64,000 nucleotides of DNA, from assembly GCF_002088275.1 (NCBI RefSeq), contig NZ_AQQS01000020.1, positions 1 through 64,000 on the forward strand. The letters are read 5' to 3'. Below, piece after piece: positions 16,429 to 24,248 of the stretch. The notes under the pieces were generated by a model. That model did not search any database, was not told the origin of the DNA, and saw only the letters and a list, made by a program, of their open reading frames with translations. The stretch is from Aurantimonas sp. 22II-16-19i (GTDB lineage Bacteria > Pseudomonadota > Alphaproteobacteria > Rhizobiales > Rhizobiaceae). The position numbers and the translations under genes are program-made. The number at the start of each line of letters is the position of its first letter. Within the stretch, counting starts at the first letter, position 1.

Positions 16429-16707
16429 TATTTGGATGCCCTGCCGGACAGCTTCTCGGACGTATGTCTCGATGATTGCGCACTGCTTGGCTCTCTCACC
16501 GATTGACAGATCATCCCGCTCGTCTAGCAACTCGAGTTCGATTTTTGCTGCCAGATCGGCACGACGACCGAACAAGTGCCATCCGCAGCGCCGTTCGCGG
16601 CAGATGGCACCCCAGACGTGAACCTCTCCGTCGTGCCGGATGCGCACATCGAGGTTGCCCTTCGAAAGAGCGTAGTTTCGGATCATCCGGTCCGTGATCT
16701 TCGACAT
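16408..16707 (-). CDS. Small early phage protein, unknown function
   Basis: This 99-residue protein (MSKITDRMIRNYALSKGNLDVRIRHDG...) has a compact sheet-like N-terminal half with CRERRCGWHLFGRR, a Cys pair that could bind metal. Its start coincides with the end of the gp27-like gene. It ends convergently with the plus-strand gene, overlapping it by 21 bases. Confidence 0.55.
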   Translation of the reverse strand: MSKITDRMIRNYALSKGNLDVRIRHDGEVHVWGAICRERRCGWHLFGRRADLAAKIELELLDERDDLSIGERAKQCAIIETYVREAVRQGIQISGCVGA

Positions 16708-17066
16708 CACGCAGCGTCCTTTGCTGAGAGGCCGACAAGCGCCGCCTCGATGTGAATGAGGGTGTCGTGGCCGACCGCAGCCTGCAGCCGCTGGCGAAAG
16801 ACCGCGTCGAGGATCGCCGGCTGACCGGCATCCAGCGCCGGCGCCAGATGAGGGCGCTTGATCGCCCCCTCTCGGACCAGCAGGCAGTAGCGGTTGAAGC
16901 TCGACGAGCTGATCGGCGGAAGCCCAGCAGCGCCGAGCAGCCGGTTGAAGTCAGCCAGGATGTCCTGCTGCGTCATCCGGTGATCGACGATGCGATCGAA
17001 CGCCCACTGCACGGCGTCGAGGCCGGAATCGGGGATCAGCTCGACCTTGGAGAGCCGGCGGGTCAT
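16707..17066 (-). CDS. Short DUF3486/gp27-like protein in the early region
   Basis: This 119-residue protein aligns by eye with the N-terminal domain of the gp27-like product at 1673..2230. Shared features are L-PD at the start, a W followed by RMTQQDILADFN (compare SMTQAAILKEFN) and GLPPISSSSFNRY (compare GIAPISSGAFSRH). The C-terminal half differs. The DNA-binding module of the small terminase family thus appears to have been reused in the early operon, where a regulatory role is more likely than packaging. Coupled by ATGA overlap to the tiny membrane protein upstream. Confidence 0.65.
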   Translation of the reverse strand: MTRRLSKVELIPDSGLDAVQWAFDRIVDHRMTQQDILADFNRLLGAAGLPPISSSSFNRYCLLVREGAIKRPHLAPALDAGQPAILDAVFRQRLQAAVGHDTLIHIEAALVGLSAKDAA

Positions 17067-17188
17067 AGCGCGCGATCCCTCCAGACCAGCGCGAGCCCGA
17101 GGGCGATCATGCCGAGCCCGTAGGCCATCGCCAGCATGATCATCTCCGGCCTGGTGACGGCCGTGGTTAACGCCGACAGCCAGCTCAT
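17063..17188 (-). CDS. Tiny single-pass membrane protein (41 residues)
   Basis: This frame runs from ATG at 17188 to TGA at 17063, overlapping both neighbours by 4 bases. The product, MSWLSALTTAVTRP followed by a hydrophobic helix (about residues 16-36) and a WRDR end, is a one-pass membrane peptide. The tight ATGA couplings on both sides are the main support for it being translated. Function unknown; early phage membrane peptides sometimes exclude other phages, but nothing here shows that. Confidence 0.6.
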   Translation of the reverse strand: MSWLSALTTAVTRPEMIMLAMAYGLGMIALGLALVWRDRAL

Positions 17189-17508
17189 GCGGATGCCCTT
17201 TCGCTGGCAGGCGCCGCCTTGCGCTTTTGCCGGGACGTGGCGGGATTTTTCGGGTTAGGTTTGGCGTGGCTCGAACGCGAACGGACGAACATGTCCGCCG
17301 GAAACAGCGTGTCGAACGGGATCTGGAGAGCGGCCGCGATGGCGTCTGCGCCCTTGCGGCTGAGGCCCATCAGGGCGTGCCGGCAGGCGCTATCCGGCAG
17401 ACCGGCGTCACGCGCGATCCCGGACAGGGACATGCCACGCGAATGGACCTCCGCCTTGATCGAATGGCGGTTCCATTCGGATGGCGGCCTGGCAGCGTCT
17501 CGCTTCAT
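17185..17508 (-). CDS. ner: Ner-like early regulator
   Basis: This 107-residue protein has the Ner/Nlp winged-helix pattern at about residues 9-70 (WNRHSIKAEVHSRGMSLSGIARDAG ... GADAIAAALQIPFDTLFP). A basic tail follows. Ner in Mu shuts down the early and repressor promoters. It is the first gene of the leftward early operon and is divergent from the repressor at 17749, with a 240-base operator region between them, just as in Mu and related phages. Confidence 0.8.
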   Translation of the reverse strand: MKRDAARPPSEWNRHSIKAEVHSRGMSLSGIARDAGLPDSACRHALMGLSRKGADAIAAALQIPFDTLFPADMFVRSRSSHAKPNPKNPATSRQKRKAAPASERASA

Positions 17509-17748
17509 TCGGGCTCCTCGGGAGAGGCTGGCTGGCAGGCCGGCCTTTTTCTGGGGTGGATTTAACGGTTAGTGACACGGAAATTCGCACGTTAGTACGG
17601 TTAACGCAACCGGTTTTCGTGGAATTATCCGTTTCGGAGTTCCGATACGCGCAAACCTACGCGAAAGGCGAATTTCCTCTGAGTTCTCAGGGGGTTGACG
17701 CGTTTCGCGTGCGTTTCCGGAACTCCGAACAGCATTCGGAGTTCGCAG
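17509..17748. promoter_or_regulatory. Early/repressor divergent promoter region with repeated operators
   Basis: This intergenic region separates ner (leftward) and the repressor (rightward). Three related sites are visible: TCGGAGTTCCGA at 17634-17645, CCGGAACTCCGA at 17717-17728 and TCGGAGTTCGCA at 17736-17747. The last two form a perfect 10-bp inverted repeat (GAACTCCGAA, CAGCA spacer, TTCGGAGTTC; 17720-17744). A second motif family, ACGGTTAGTG and ACGTTAGTACGGTTA, occurs at 17569-17602 and may be the Ner site. These are the expected operators for the S24 repressor and Ner. Confidence 0.7.
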
Positions 17749-18492
17749 TTGTCTACGTTTCAAGATCGGTTGGCGGAGCTGATTGGGGGTGATCGGCAGA
17801 AAACTGCGTTTGCCCGAAAGGTCGGCATCTCTGAGGGGTCTGTCAGGCAGTACCTTGAAGGCTCGCTTCCGAGACTGGATGCGCTTGTTCAGATTGCCGA
17901 GCGCGCTGGCGTCTCAGTAAATTGGCTCGCGACAGGCTCCGGACCGAAGGAGGCTGCCGAATCGACGCGTGACTCGTCCGCAATTTCGAGTCATGGTCCG
18001 ACCGGAACACAACAGGAACAAAGCAGACCGCCCATGCTGCAAATCGTTGATACTGAGGCCCTTCAGGAAGGAGCGTTTGTCCTCATTCCCCGCATGGATG
18101 TCCAAGCTTCGGCGGGATCGGGCCGGATCGCGCATTCCGAGACGGTGGACGCTTTCGTAGCGTTTCAGGAGGCGTTCCTGCGCTCGATCGGCGTCAATCC
18201 GGCCTTCGGCACCATCCTGCCGGTCTCAGGCGACTCAATGTATCCAACCCTCTCGGACCAGGATCAGGTCCTGATCGACACATCCATCGACCACGTCGTC
18301 GACAACGCCCTCTATGCCGTCGTTTACAGCGATCTAGTGCTCGTGAAGCGGGTGCAATTGATGCGGGATGGGTCGATCATTCTGTCGAGCGACAACAAGT
18401 CTGCCGGCTATGTCGACGAGCGCGTCGAGCCGCACGAACTGCCAAGCCTGCACATCGTCGGCCGGGTGAAGGCGCATCTGCGCTATATGTGA
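17749..18492 (+). CDS. Phage repressor: XRE helix-turn-helix plus S24 (LexA-like) peptidase
   Basis: This 247-residue lysogeny repressor has an N-terminal HTH (residues 18-60: KTAFARKVGISEGSVRQYLEGS). The C-terminal S24 domain carries catalytic Ser163 (SGDSMYP) and Lys200 (LVLVKRV). An Ala-Gly pair at 122-123 could be the self-cleavage site, suggesting induction by DNA damage through RecA. No ATG fits the conserved N-terminus; TTG at 17749 (LSTFQDRLAEL) does, with GGAG about 10 bases upstream inside the operator. A longer TTG start at 17695 is possible. It is divergent from ner. Confidence 0.85.
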   Translation: MSTFQDRLAELIGGDRQKTAFARKVGISEGSVRQYLEGSLPRLDALVQIAERAGVSVNWLATGSGPKEAAESTRDSSAISSHGPTGTQQEQSRPPMLQIVDTEALQEGAFVLIPRMDVQASAGSGRIAHSETVDAFVAFQEAFLRSIGVNPAFGTILPVSGDSMYPTLSDQDQVLIDTSIDHVVDNALYAVVYSDLVLVKRVQLMRDGSIILSSDNKSAGYVDERVEPHELPSLHIVGRVKAHLRYM

Positions 18493-18529
18493 GAAAATCC
18501 GTCGAAACAAAAAAAACGATAATTTTGCA
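18493..18529. repeat. Probable end of the Mu-like prophage
   Basis: After the repressor stop the sequence is AT-rich (GAAAATCC, AAACAAAAAAAACGAT, AATTTTGCA) and ends in CA at 18528-18529. Read from the phage side this is a TG-starting terminus (TGCAAAATTATCG...), as expected for Mu-like elements. A GC-poor host-side gene of different character begins right after. The 5-bp target duplication cannot be checked because the other end is outside the window. Confidence 0.5.
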
Positions 18530-18545
18530 TGCAGACGAAACTAAG

Positions 18546-19373
18546 TTACCACTCGGGAACATCTAGTTCGTAATGCATTTTAGCATGATATCTCATGTGT
18601 TCCTGCGTTGCAGCTTTGATAATCAGCCGATGCGTCTCCGGGTAGGCTATAGAAAGCTCCGTCACCAATCGCAGGCGTCCTTTTTCTTCAATAACAAAGC
18701 AGTCTCCATACCTGTCGTTACTCCACCGTGCCAGAGCGCGAGCCGGCGCTTTCTCAAAGGACTGCAAATCGTATACAGCAGTTGGAACAGACCGACGCTG
18801 ACTGCTATTGAGAGAAATATATTCCTTTGCGGTATTAATATCTATTGGAATCGCATTGTCAGCAGCTGCAATCAAATCCTCGCTAGTATGACCTGGAGGA
18901 AAATGTAGCGTTACATCCACACCCATATCAACTAAAGCTGCTATAAGCGGCTTGAAGTCCAGATCTCCTGTGACCAAAGTTAAACTAGAAAATAATCCTT
19001 TACTGGCGGCATTCATGGCATCAACGGCGAGTTGGACATCAACCATCTTTTGCTCGTTGCCCCGTGTCTTTCGATGCTTCATATCTCCTGTTCTGACATG
19101 GCAAGCAGGCTCTCGCTCGATCGCACTCAGTTCATCTCGCTTTGGTCTTACACGCACTGCGTAGGCATTTTCGTCTTCATCTGCGCGTTGAACGGGTACC
19201 GCATCATAGTAGAAGACTTTCTGGTGTCCTTCTCGTAAACGACTCCAATCCACTTTGATGACTGCACGATCAAAATATATACTTGATATATCTACTAAGG
19301 CATGCCTGAAGCTCTCCGCGTCTACGAAAAGGTAGCTGCTCTGCTTACGGTCATGCGGGTTGTAGAGGGGCAT
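18546..19373 (-). CDS. NYN-domain (PIN-like nuclease fold) protein
   Basis: This 275-residue protein has the NYN acidic pattern: LFVDAESFRH near residue 14, KMVDVQLAVDAM near 108 and LVTGDLDFKPLI near 131. It then continues GVDVTLHFPPG as in LabA-like/NYN proteins. The conserved Asp residues expected for metal-dependent RNase activity are present. A C-terminal region of about 110 residues is unassigned. GC content is clearly lower than in its surroundings, suggesting recent transfer. It abuts the prophage end and faces away from an integrase. The start at 19373 is chosen for the MPLYNPHDRKQSSYLFVD beginning; a longer frame exists. Confidence 0.75.
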   Translation of the reverse strand: MPLYNPHDRKQSSYLFVDAESFRHALVDISSIYFDRAVIKVDWSRLREGHQKVFYYDAVPVQRADEDENAYAVRVRPKRDELSAIEREPACHVRTGDMKHRKTRGNEQKMVDVQLAVDAMNAASKGLFSSLTLVTGDLDFKPLIAALVDMGVDVTLHFPPGHTSEDLIAAADNAIPIDINTAKEYISLNSSQRRSVPTAVYDLQSFEKAPARALARWSNDRYGDCFVIEEKGRLRLVTELSIAYPETHRLIIKAATQEHMRYHAKMHYELDVPEW

Positions 19374-19699
19374 TCTTTGGCTACCCGATGTGTCACGAAA
19401 CGCGGACCACAACATGACTCGGCGGAGGAATCGACACAACCTCCAGAAGTCCATTCGCCGAACCGCCGCCATTTTGAAACTTGCGCCCGAATCCTCAATC
19501 CACGCTATCTCTACGCCACTCTGATCTTGCGCGTCGCCGCCACGAACGACGCTCTGCCGCCACTTTGATGTTGCGCGCCGGTCGCGGTTATCCCGTCGTC
19601 TGCCGCGTCCATGTCCCCGCAGATCAGCCCTTTGCGACGGTTATTGACGGTTTCCCACGGGGCTTTCCACATCCGCCATGTGTTCTTGCGCGTTACACC
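19374..19699. other. Intergenic region between NYN gene and integrase
   Basis: These 326 bases separate divergent genes. Open frames continue upstream from the integrase, but their codon content is unlike coding sequence. The duplicated phrase ACTCTGATCTTGCGCG / ACTTTGATGTTGCGCG, with GCCGCCA around it, occurs at 19517-19532 and 19562-19577. No tRNA or clear terminator is seen. Confidence 0.4.
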
Positions 19700-21484
19700 A
19701 TGTGCCATGTTCCCACGGAAGTTCCCAAATCTTCGACACGACGACGCCGTCCCGCGGAGCGGGCGCGAACCATCGTCCCCTATATGAGCCGGCACGGACA
19801 GGGGTGGCGCTTTGCCTTCCGACTCCCAGCTGAGATCAGTGATACAATCAACCGCACCGATTCTCTCAGTGAGAGGCGGAGCGGCCTCCTTCGGATCAAC
19901 TGCGGTCCGATGACCAGACGGGACGCTCGATCAATCGGTCCAAGGTTGGCTGCGATCTGCCGCGATTATTTCGCTGTTGCAATCGCAGAACTGGAGGCGT
20001 TGCATATGCAGGCGGAGGGAACGGAGCATGTCCCGAAGATCGACGATCTTCCCGCTCGGGAGCGACAGATCGTGGAACGAGCAATCGGAGGCGCGCACGC
20101 TGCCTTGGCGGCTATCGCAGCCGGTAAGTTCAAGTCAACGATCCCGGCCCTGACCGGCCTGTTGGACCGCGCTAAGGCGCTTGAACTGCTATCTCGAACC
20201 GATCCCGCAATGGCGCCCGCTCTCCTGAACGGGGCATCGGACCTTGTCGGAGACCTTGCGAGCAAGTTCGGATCTTCTCATCGGGACCAGGCAGTCTCTG
20301 CATCGTCGCAGACTTCGGGTTCCACTTCGCAATCGAACGATCTAGTGGAGAAGGATAAAACACGAAATCGACAAACCAAGACGAAAATGATGCCGACTTT
20401 TTCGCAGGCTGCGGGGCGCTACCTGTCGAAGCACCGTGAAGATGGCAAGATGGGTGAAAAAGATGTGCGTCGGTACGAGAAAATACTCAACGCTTTTACA
20501 CGTTTGTATGGGGATCGGCCTATCGACCAATACGAGACAGATGATCTCGACGATTTTCTTGATCTGATTGAGAACGTCCCCCTATATACCGATCTTTCAA
20601 AAATCACTCTGGATGAGCGTGGAGAATTTGTTGTTCCACCGGCCAGCCATGTTAAGACATTGAGCGCAGCGTCAATTGTCTCGACCCTTGCTCCAATACG
20701 TTCGGTCATGTCGAGTGAATGTCGGAAGCTGAGGATTACAGATCCTTTTGCGCCCGTTCGCTACGATCGTCCGAAGGCAAACGCTCCATACCGCCCCCTC
20801 AAAGTCGACGTCATCAACCAGGCTATCCATCTTGGGGTCGAGCGCAGAAACCTCCTGTCGTCTCTTATGATCCCGCTCTCCATTCTGACTGCTAGACGTA
20901 TCGGCCTTCTATGTTACCTCAATGCGAGCTGGCTTGAGAAGACCGGCGACTATTACATCGTCCGACCTACGCGTGAAGTAGACTTACCTAATGGCGAAGG
21001 CCGGGTACCGGTTAAGACGGACGAAAGCCTAATGGCATTCGCTTTGCATCAGTATCTGGTCGAGCGCGGTATTGTTCAGTTCATGAATGAAACTAGCTTC
21101 CTGTTTCCGGACATCCTGACTACTGAGAACCCTGCCGCGGCAGCTTCCAAGAGAATGAACCGGATCCTTCGCTCCGCTGGGGCCGGAGGCCGCGCAGTTG
21201 GCGAGACATTCCACTCGATCCGCACGAGGGCAATTACGCATTATCGGCGCCACGTTCCCGATGCGGTACGTATCCAGGCCGGTCACGCCGCCGCTGATGT
21301 CCACGAGAGTTACGATTGGGCCGAGGTGACGCCGGAGCTCGTACCAAGAGTCGCAACCTGTCCTTTGCCGGAAGGCATCTCCTTCGATCCGATCGGCGCG
21401 TGGGACTTTTCCGTTTTAAAGAAGCTTGCCGCTGACGAACCGAGAAAGCAGACGTTTACCGGTTATAGAAGAGGAGTGCGGTGA
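19700..21484 (+). CDS. Tyrosine recombinase (phage/island integrase)
   Basis: This site-specific recombinase of about 594 residues (or 566 if started at the MSRHGQGWRF ATG, 19784) has a SAM-like core-binding region near FSQAAGRYLSKHREDGKMGEKDVRRYEKIL. Catalytic signatures are RRIGLLCYLN (Arg I), FHSIRTRAITHY (H-x-x-R), the AGHAAADVHESY box and the Tyr nucleophile in SYDWAEV. The N-terminal third is long and specific to large integrases of accessory elements. It lies at one edge of a block that also contains ParA/RHH and Mob genes and probably mobilises that block; no att site was identified. Confidence 0.85.
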   Translation: MCHVPTEVPKSSTRRRRPAERARTIVPYMSRHGQGWRFAFRLPAEISDTINRTDSLSERRSGLLRINCGPMTRRDARSIGPRLAAICRDYFAVAIAELEALHMQAEGTEHVPKIDDLPARERQIVERAIGGAHAALAAIAAGKFKSTIPALTGLLDRAKALELLSRTDPAMAPALLNGASDLVGDLASKFGSSHRDQAVSASSQTSGSTSQSNDLVEKDKTRNRQTKTKMMPTFSQAAGRYLSKHREDGKMGEKDVRRYEKILNAFTRLYGDRPIDQYETDDLDDFLDLIENVPLYTDLSKITLDERGEFVVPPASHVKTLSAASIVSTLAPIRSVMSSECRKLRITDPFAPVRYDRPKANAPYRPLKVDVINQAIHLGVERRNLLSSLMIPLSILTARRIGLLCYLNASWLEKTGDYYIVRPTREVDLPNGEGRVPVKTDESLMAFALHQYLVERGIVQFMNETSFLFPDILTTENPAAAASKRMNRILRSAGAGGRAVGETFHSIRTRAITHYRRHVPDAVRIQAGHAAADVHESYDWAEVTPELVPRVATCPLPEGISFDPIGAWDFSVLKKLAADEPRKQTFTGYRRGVR

Positions 21485-21559
21485 GGCAAAGTCGATCGTC
21501 GTTCAAGGTGTTTAGCCGATATACTATCATGCTTCGGCCTTCTGTCAGTCCGATGATAT

Positions 21560-21919
21560 ATGGACACGGCGACGGCGCTCCAGCTGCTGGAGGGCCTCGA
21601 CATCGTCGTCGCCAGGTGGACGCCGCCCAAGGCAACCTCGCCTCGCTGGCCCGTTTCCACAGGGGCGCCCCGATGGCAGGGCGGACGCATCTGCAGCACG
21701 CCCTTGCTGGTAACCTTTGGCTACAAGGCGGCCGTCTGGCTGTCTGCCTTCGACCGGCATGCCGAGAGGCTGGAGGAGATCCTGCGGCGGCTCCTCGTCG
21801 TCCCGGCGGCGATCGCCGAGGTGCTGGACCTCAGACATCCGGCGATCACTTGGCATCCGATCCGCCATACGCCACCGAAGTCGTCCAGCTCTTCGCCCAC
21901 GTCTCCGCGAGCCTGCTGA
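21560..21919 (+). CDS. Hypothetical protein, uncertain
   Basis: This 119-residue frame begins MDTATALQLLEGLDIVVARWTPP and has a helical stretch FDRHAERLEEILRRLLVVPAAIAEVL. No ribosome site is obvious at the ATG, and the C-terminus (HTPPKSSSSSPTSPRAC) looks like readthrough into non-coding sequence, so the 3' end may be disrupted near the repeat at 21931. Family not recognised. Confidence 0.35.
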   Translation: MDTATALQLLEGLDIVVARWTPPKATSPRWPVSTGAPRWQGGRICSTPLLVTFGYKAAVWLSAFDRHAERLEEILRRLLVVPAAIAEVLDLRHPAITWHPIRHTPPKSSSSSPTSPRAC

Positions 21920-21930
21920 ATTGTGTTTCG

Positions 21931-22033
21931 GCGCAGTGATGGGACTCCGGTCAATGGTCAGCTCCGCTGATATTTCAGATCCTTATTTGAGGGACCCCAC
22001 GCCGATCGGCGCCGAAACCCTTGCCGATTCACA
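21931..22033 (+). repeat. Dispersed repeat of about 100 bp, copy 1
   Basis: About 103 bases running from GCGCAGTGATGGGACT to GCCGATTCACA recur with few changes at 60836..60937 in the same orientation. Both copies begin soon after a broken or uncertain gene and end where other sequence begins. It could be a remnant of the same mobile element or a small non-autonomous repeat. No long terminal inverted repeat is visible. Confidence 0.75.
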
Positions 22034-22187
22034 CTTCAACAGGACCTACGAGGAATTCGGCCTCTTCGCCAAGGCATTCAGCGACCTCTTCGAAAGACTA
22101 CATGAATACAAGGACGAACTCAAAAGTCTCATCACAGACAGGTTCCACTTCATCGGAAACGCTGAAAACCGAATTCCGTCGGCGTAG
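21954..22187 (+). other. Possible short gene or gene tail after the repeat
   Basis: An open frame crosses the repeat (MVSSADISDPYLRDP...) and continues about 55 residues beyond it (LADSHFNRTYEEFGLFAKAFSDLFERLHEYKD...). The post-repeat part is hydrophilic and helical and looks protein-like, so it may be the tail of a gene whose start was replaced by the repeat. The stop is 7 bases before the 41-residue membrane-protein gene. Not recognised. Confidence 0.35.
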
Positions 22188-22193
22188 GAGTAT

Positions 22194-22319
22194 ATGATGA
22201 TGGACCAACACTCCGGTTACATGGGCTGGATGCCTCTTGGCATGGGGCTGTGGGGCCTTCTCGTCGTAATCATCCTTGTCTTGGTATTCGCGGCGCTGGT
22301 GAAATACCTGCGCCGCTGA
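22194..22319 (+). CDS. Small single-pass membrane protein (41 residues)
   Basis: The start is the first of three tandem ATGs (22194, 22197, 22200), 3 bases after an AGGAG. The product has a polar Met/His/Gly-rich head (MMMDQHSGYMGWMPLGMG), one transmembrane helix (about residues 19-36) and a basic KYLRR end. Short proteins of this kind sit in copper and heavy-metal loci of alphaproteobacteria. A cytochrome c tail and a YHS protein nearby point the same way, but the role is inferred. Confidence 0.6.
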   Translation: MMMDQHSGYMGWMPLGMGLWGLLVVIILVLVFAALVKYLRR

Positions 22320-22329
22320 CAGCCATGGC

Positions 22330-22401
22330 TCAGAAGATGCCGCTCGCTTTCTGGACCTCGCGGACATAGGCGACGATGTCGGCGACTTCCGCAGACTTAC
22401 G
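22330..22401 (-). pseudogene. Cytochrome c C-terminal remnant
   Basis: Reading leftward, the frame encodes GRKSAEVADIVAYVREVQKA-SGIF then stop, a typical end of a class I cytochrome c (E-V-A-D-I-V-A-Y-V-R). An in-frame stop lies directly upstream, and no haem motif (CxxCH) is found in the adjacent sequence. Only about 24 residues survive, marking an old deletion of a respiratory or copper-related gene. Confidence 0.6.
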
Positions 22402-22533
22402 GCCTCAAGCGGCAGCAAATTCCCAAGGCCCAGTGGTGGGCTTGGGCGCCCTGCGTCCCTGCAATCGGGAATGACTGCCTTTGCACAAAGCAGACACCCG
22501 TCGTGCAAAGCTCAGACGGGAAGGCTCACCTCA

Positions 22534-23430
22534 TCAACCGGCCAGCAAGGGTCCCGCCGCCGCCAGTACACGCTCCCGCACCGCTGCCCCAAGCGGGAGG
22601 ATCGGCCGCGGCGGCTCCATTTTTCCGAGGCCAAGGAGATTGAGGAGCACGTACATGACGCGTAGGCTTCCGAAGGTCCTAAAGACCTCCCAAAGCGGCG
22701 ACAGCTCGGCATCGATGCGACGTGCGTCCTCGGCATTGCCCGCCCGCGCAGCGCGAGCGAGGGCAACGACCGGAGCGGGCAGCATGCCGCCGAGGACGCT
22801 GTAGAAGGCATCTGCCCCAGCCAGTAGCGCATCCGCGGTACCCCAGTCGCCGCTGTAGCCGACCGCAAGCGCCGTCCGGGCGCGCAGGGTAGTGATCTCG
22901 CCCGCGTAGTCGCCGTCCGAAGGCAAGGGCATCTTAACGGCTTGGATCGTGGAAAGGCGGGAGAGCCGCTCCAGGAGATCGAGGCCGAAGGTGAAGTGGG
23001 TGGTGCCAGGATTGTTGTAGATGCAGAGCGGCAAGCCGGAGGCGTCCGTCACGGCCCGGTAATGCTCGAAGGCTTCGCCCTGCGTCAGGGGCGTGTAGGA
23101 GACCGGCGCCATGAGGAGCGCGTCGGCGCCTGCGGCCTCGGCGTCCCGGGCCAGATCCCGCGCCCAATCCGTGCGGAGCGCCCCGACGCCGACGACGAGC
23201 GGCACGCGCCCTCGTACGCACTCCACTGCGGCTTCGACCGCCCGGAGCCGCTCGTCTCGTGTCAGGTAGGCGTAGGTGCCGGTCGAGCCGAGGAGGCCGA
23301 TTGAGTCGACGCCCGCCTCGCACAAGCGGTCCAGAAGCCTCGCGAGCATCTCGACATCGACGCGCCCGTGTTTGTCGGCGGGCGTGATCGGGAAGGCGCA
23401 TAGGCCGTGGAAGGGAGAAGGACCGGGCAT
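22534..23430 (-). CDS. Dihydrodipicolinate synthase (DapA)-family aldolase/lyase
   Basis: This 298-residue TIM-barrel protein has family hallmarks GLLGSTGTYAYL (residues 45-56, substrate-binding loop), Tyr138 in YNNPGTT and the Schiff-base Lys166 in QAVKMPLP. The family includes true DapA and many pyruvate-dependent aldolases and dehydratases of sugar or amino acid breakdown; sequence alone does not fix the substrate. It follows argO on the same strand, 133 bases away, so it may share regulation by ArgP. The start MPGPSPFHGL is chosen because the barrel begins there; an ATG 24 bases upstream is also possible. Confidence 0.8.
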   Translation of the reverse strand: MPGPSPFHGLCAFPITPADKHGRVDVEMLARLLDRLCEAGVDSIGLLGSTGTYAYLTRDERLRAVEAAVECVRGRVPLVVGVGALRTDWARDLARDAEAAGADALLMAPVSYTPLTQGEAFEHYRAVTDASGLPLCIYNNPGTTHFTFGLDLLERLSRLSTIQAVKMPLPSDGDYAGEITTLRARTALAVGYSGDWGTADALLAGADAFYSVLGGMLPAPVVALARAARAGNAEDARRIDAELSPLWEVFRTFGSLRVMYVLLNLLGLGKMEPPRPILPLGAAVRERVLAAAGPLLAG

Positions 23431-23563
23431 AGTCGGCTCCGTTGCAATGATCATTGAGATAGGAGCGGCGGATTGCCCGCAAAGTAGACTGCGCGCACGC
23501 CCTCGGACCAGCGCTGGGCGCCGTCATGGACGAGGAGTAGATCGGGGACGGTCATCGGTGGGG

Positions 23564-24193
23564 TCAGCCTAACTGGTTGAAAGTGCCGAGCACGAGCGAG
23601 GCCGCAAGCGTCAGCATGACGATGCCGACGCCGGCGTCGAGGATGCGCCAGGCAGCGGGGCGTGTGAAGACCGGTTGCAACAGGCGCGCACAATAGCCGA
23701 GTACCGCGAACCACGTGAAGCTCGCCATCGCTGCCCCCAAGACAAAGACCGGGCGCAGCGCTTCCGGCTGCGCCGATCCTGCCGTTCCCATGAGCAGGAC
23801 TGTATCGAGGTAGACGTGCGGGTTGAGGAACGTGAAGGCGGCACCCGTCGCCATGGCGCGACCGAGCGACAGACCGCCAGTTGCCGCGACCGCCATCGCA
23901 CCAGGCGATGCCGTCCGGCGAAGGGCGGCGATGCCGTACCATGCGAGGAAGGCTGCGCCGCCTAGGGCCAAGACCGTCGTCAGCTGCGGAGCAGCCGACA
24001 GGAACGCACCGACACCGCCGACGCCCGCAGCGATCAACAGGGCATCGGACATCCCGAAGAAGAGGACGATGGCTCCGACATGCTCTCCCCGCAGCCCCTG
24101 TCGCAGGACGAAGAGGTTCTGGGCGCCGATCGCCATGATGAGCGCGGCCGAGAGCGCGAAGCCGGACAGGAAGGGTGGGAGAAGGTTCATCAT
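23564..24193 (-). CDS. argO: LysE/ArgO-family amino acid exporter
   Basis: This 209-residue inner-membrane protein has about six hydrophobic helices. It contains the family signature GAQNLFVLRQGLRGEHVG (near residues 22-39) and FLNPHVYLDTVLLMG (near 115). It exports arginine or lysine, protecting against excess basic amino acids or toxic analogues. It is divergent from an ArgP/LysG-type regulator 74 bases away, the classical arrangement in which the regulator activates the exporter when the amino acid accumulates. Two ATGs (24193 and 24190) are possible. Confidence 0.9.
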   Translation of the reverse strand: MMNLLPPFLSGFALSAALIMAIGAQNLFVLRQGLRGEHVGAIVLFFGMSDALLIAAGVGGVGAFLSAAPQLTTVLALGGAAFLAWYGIAALRRTASPGAMAVAATGGLSLGRAMATGAAFTFLNPHVYLDTVLLMGTAGSAQPEALRPVFVLGAAMASFTWFAVLGYCARLLQPVFTRPAAWRILDAGVGIVMLTLAASLVLGTFNQLG

Positions 24194-24248
24194 GATGGTG
24201 TTCGTGCGCGTCAAGCGACGCGAAGTAAAACTTGTTCTCCTTAGCGTG

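Larger units (their letters stand above)
1..18529 (-). mobile_element. Mu-like transposable prophage (partial; structural genes off window)
   Basis: Gene order reads like Mu from its left end: repressor divergent from ner, early genes, transposase A, ATPase B, semi-essential genes, GemA, Mor, endolysin, gp25/gp26/gp27-like genes, large terminase, portal. Nearly all genes are coupled by ATGA overlaps in one direction. All key catalytic residues of A, B, terminase and repressor are intact, so the visible part looks functional. Head, tail and right-end genes lie beyond the left edge. Confidence 0.9.

Noticed and set aside
23451-23553. Short minus-strand frame between argO and the DapA-like gene (MTVPDLLLVHDGAQRW...)
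   Set aside because: It is 34 codons and has a protein-like sequence, but no ribosome site or recognised family; it could be a relic but is too weak to list.
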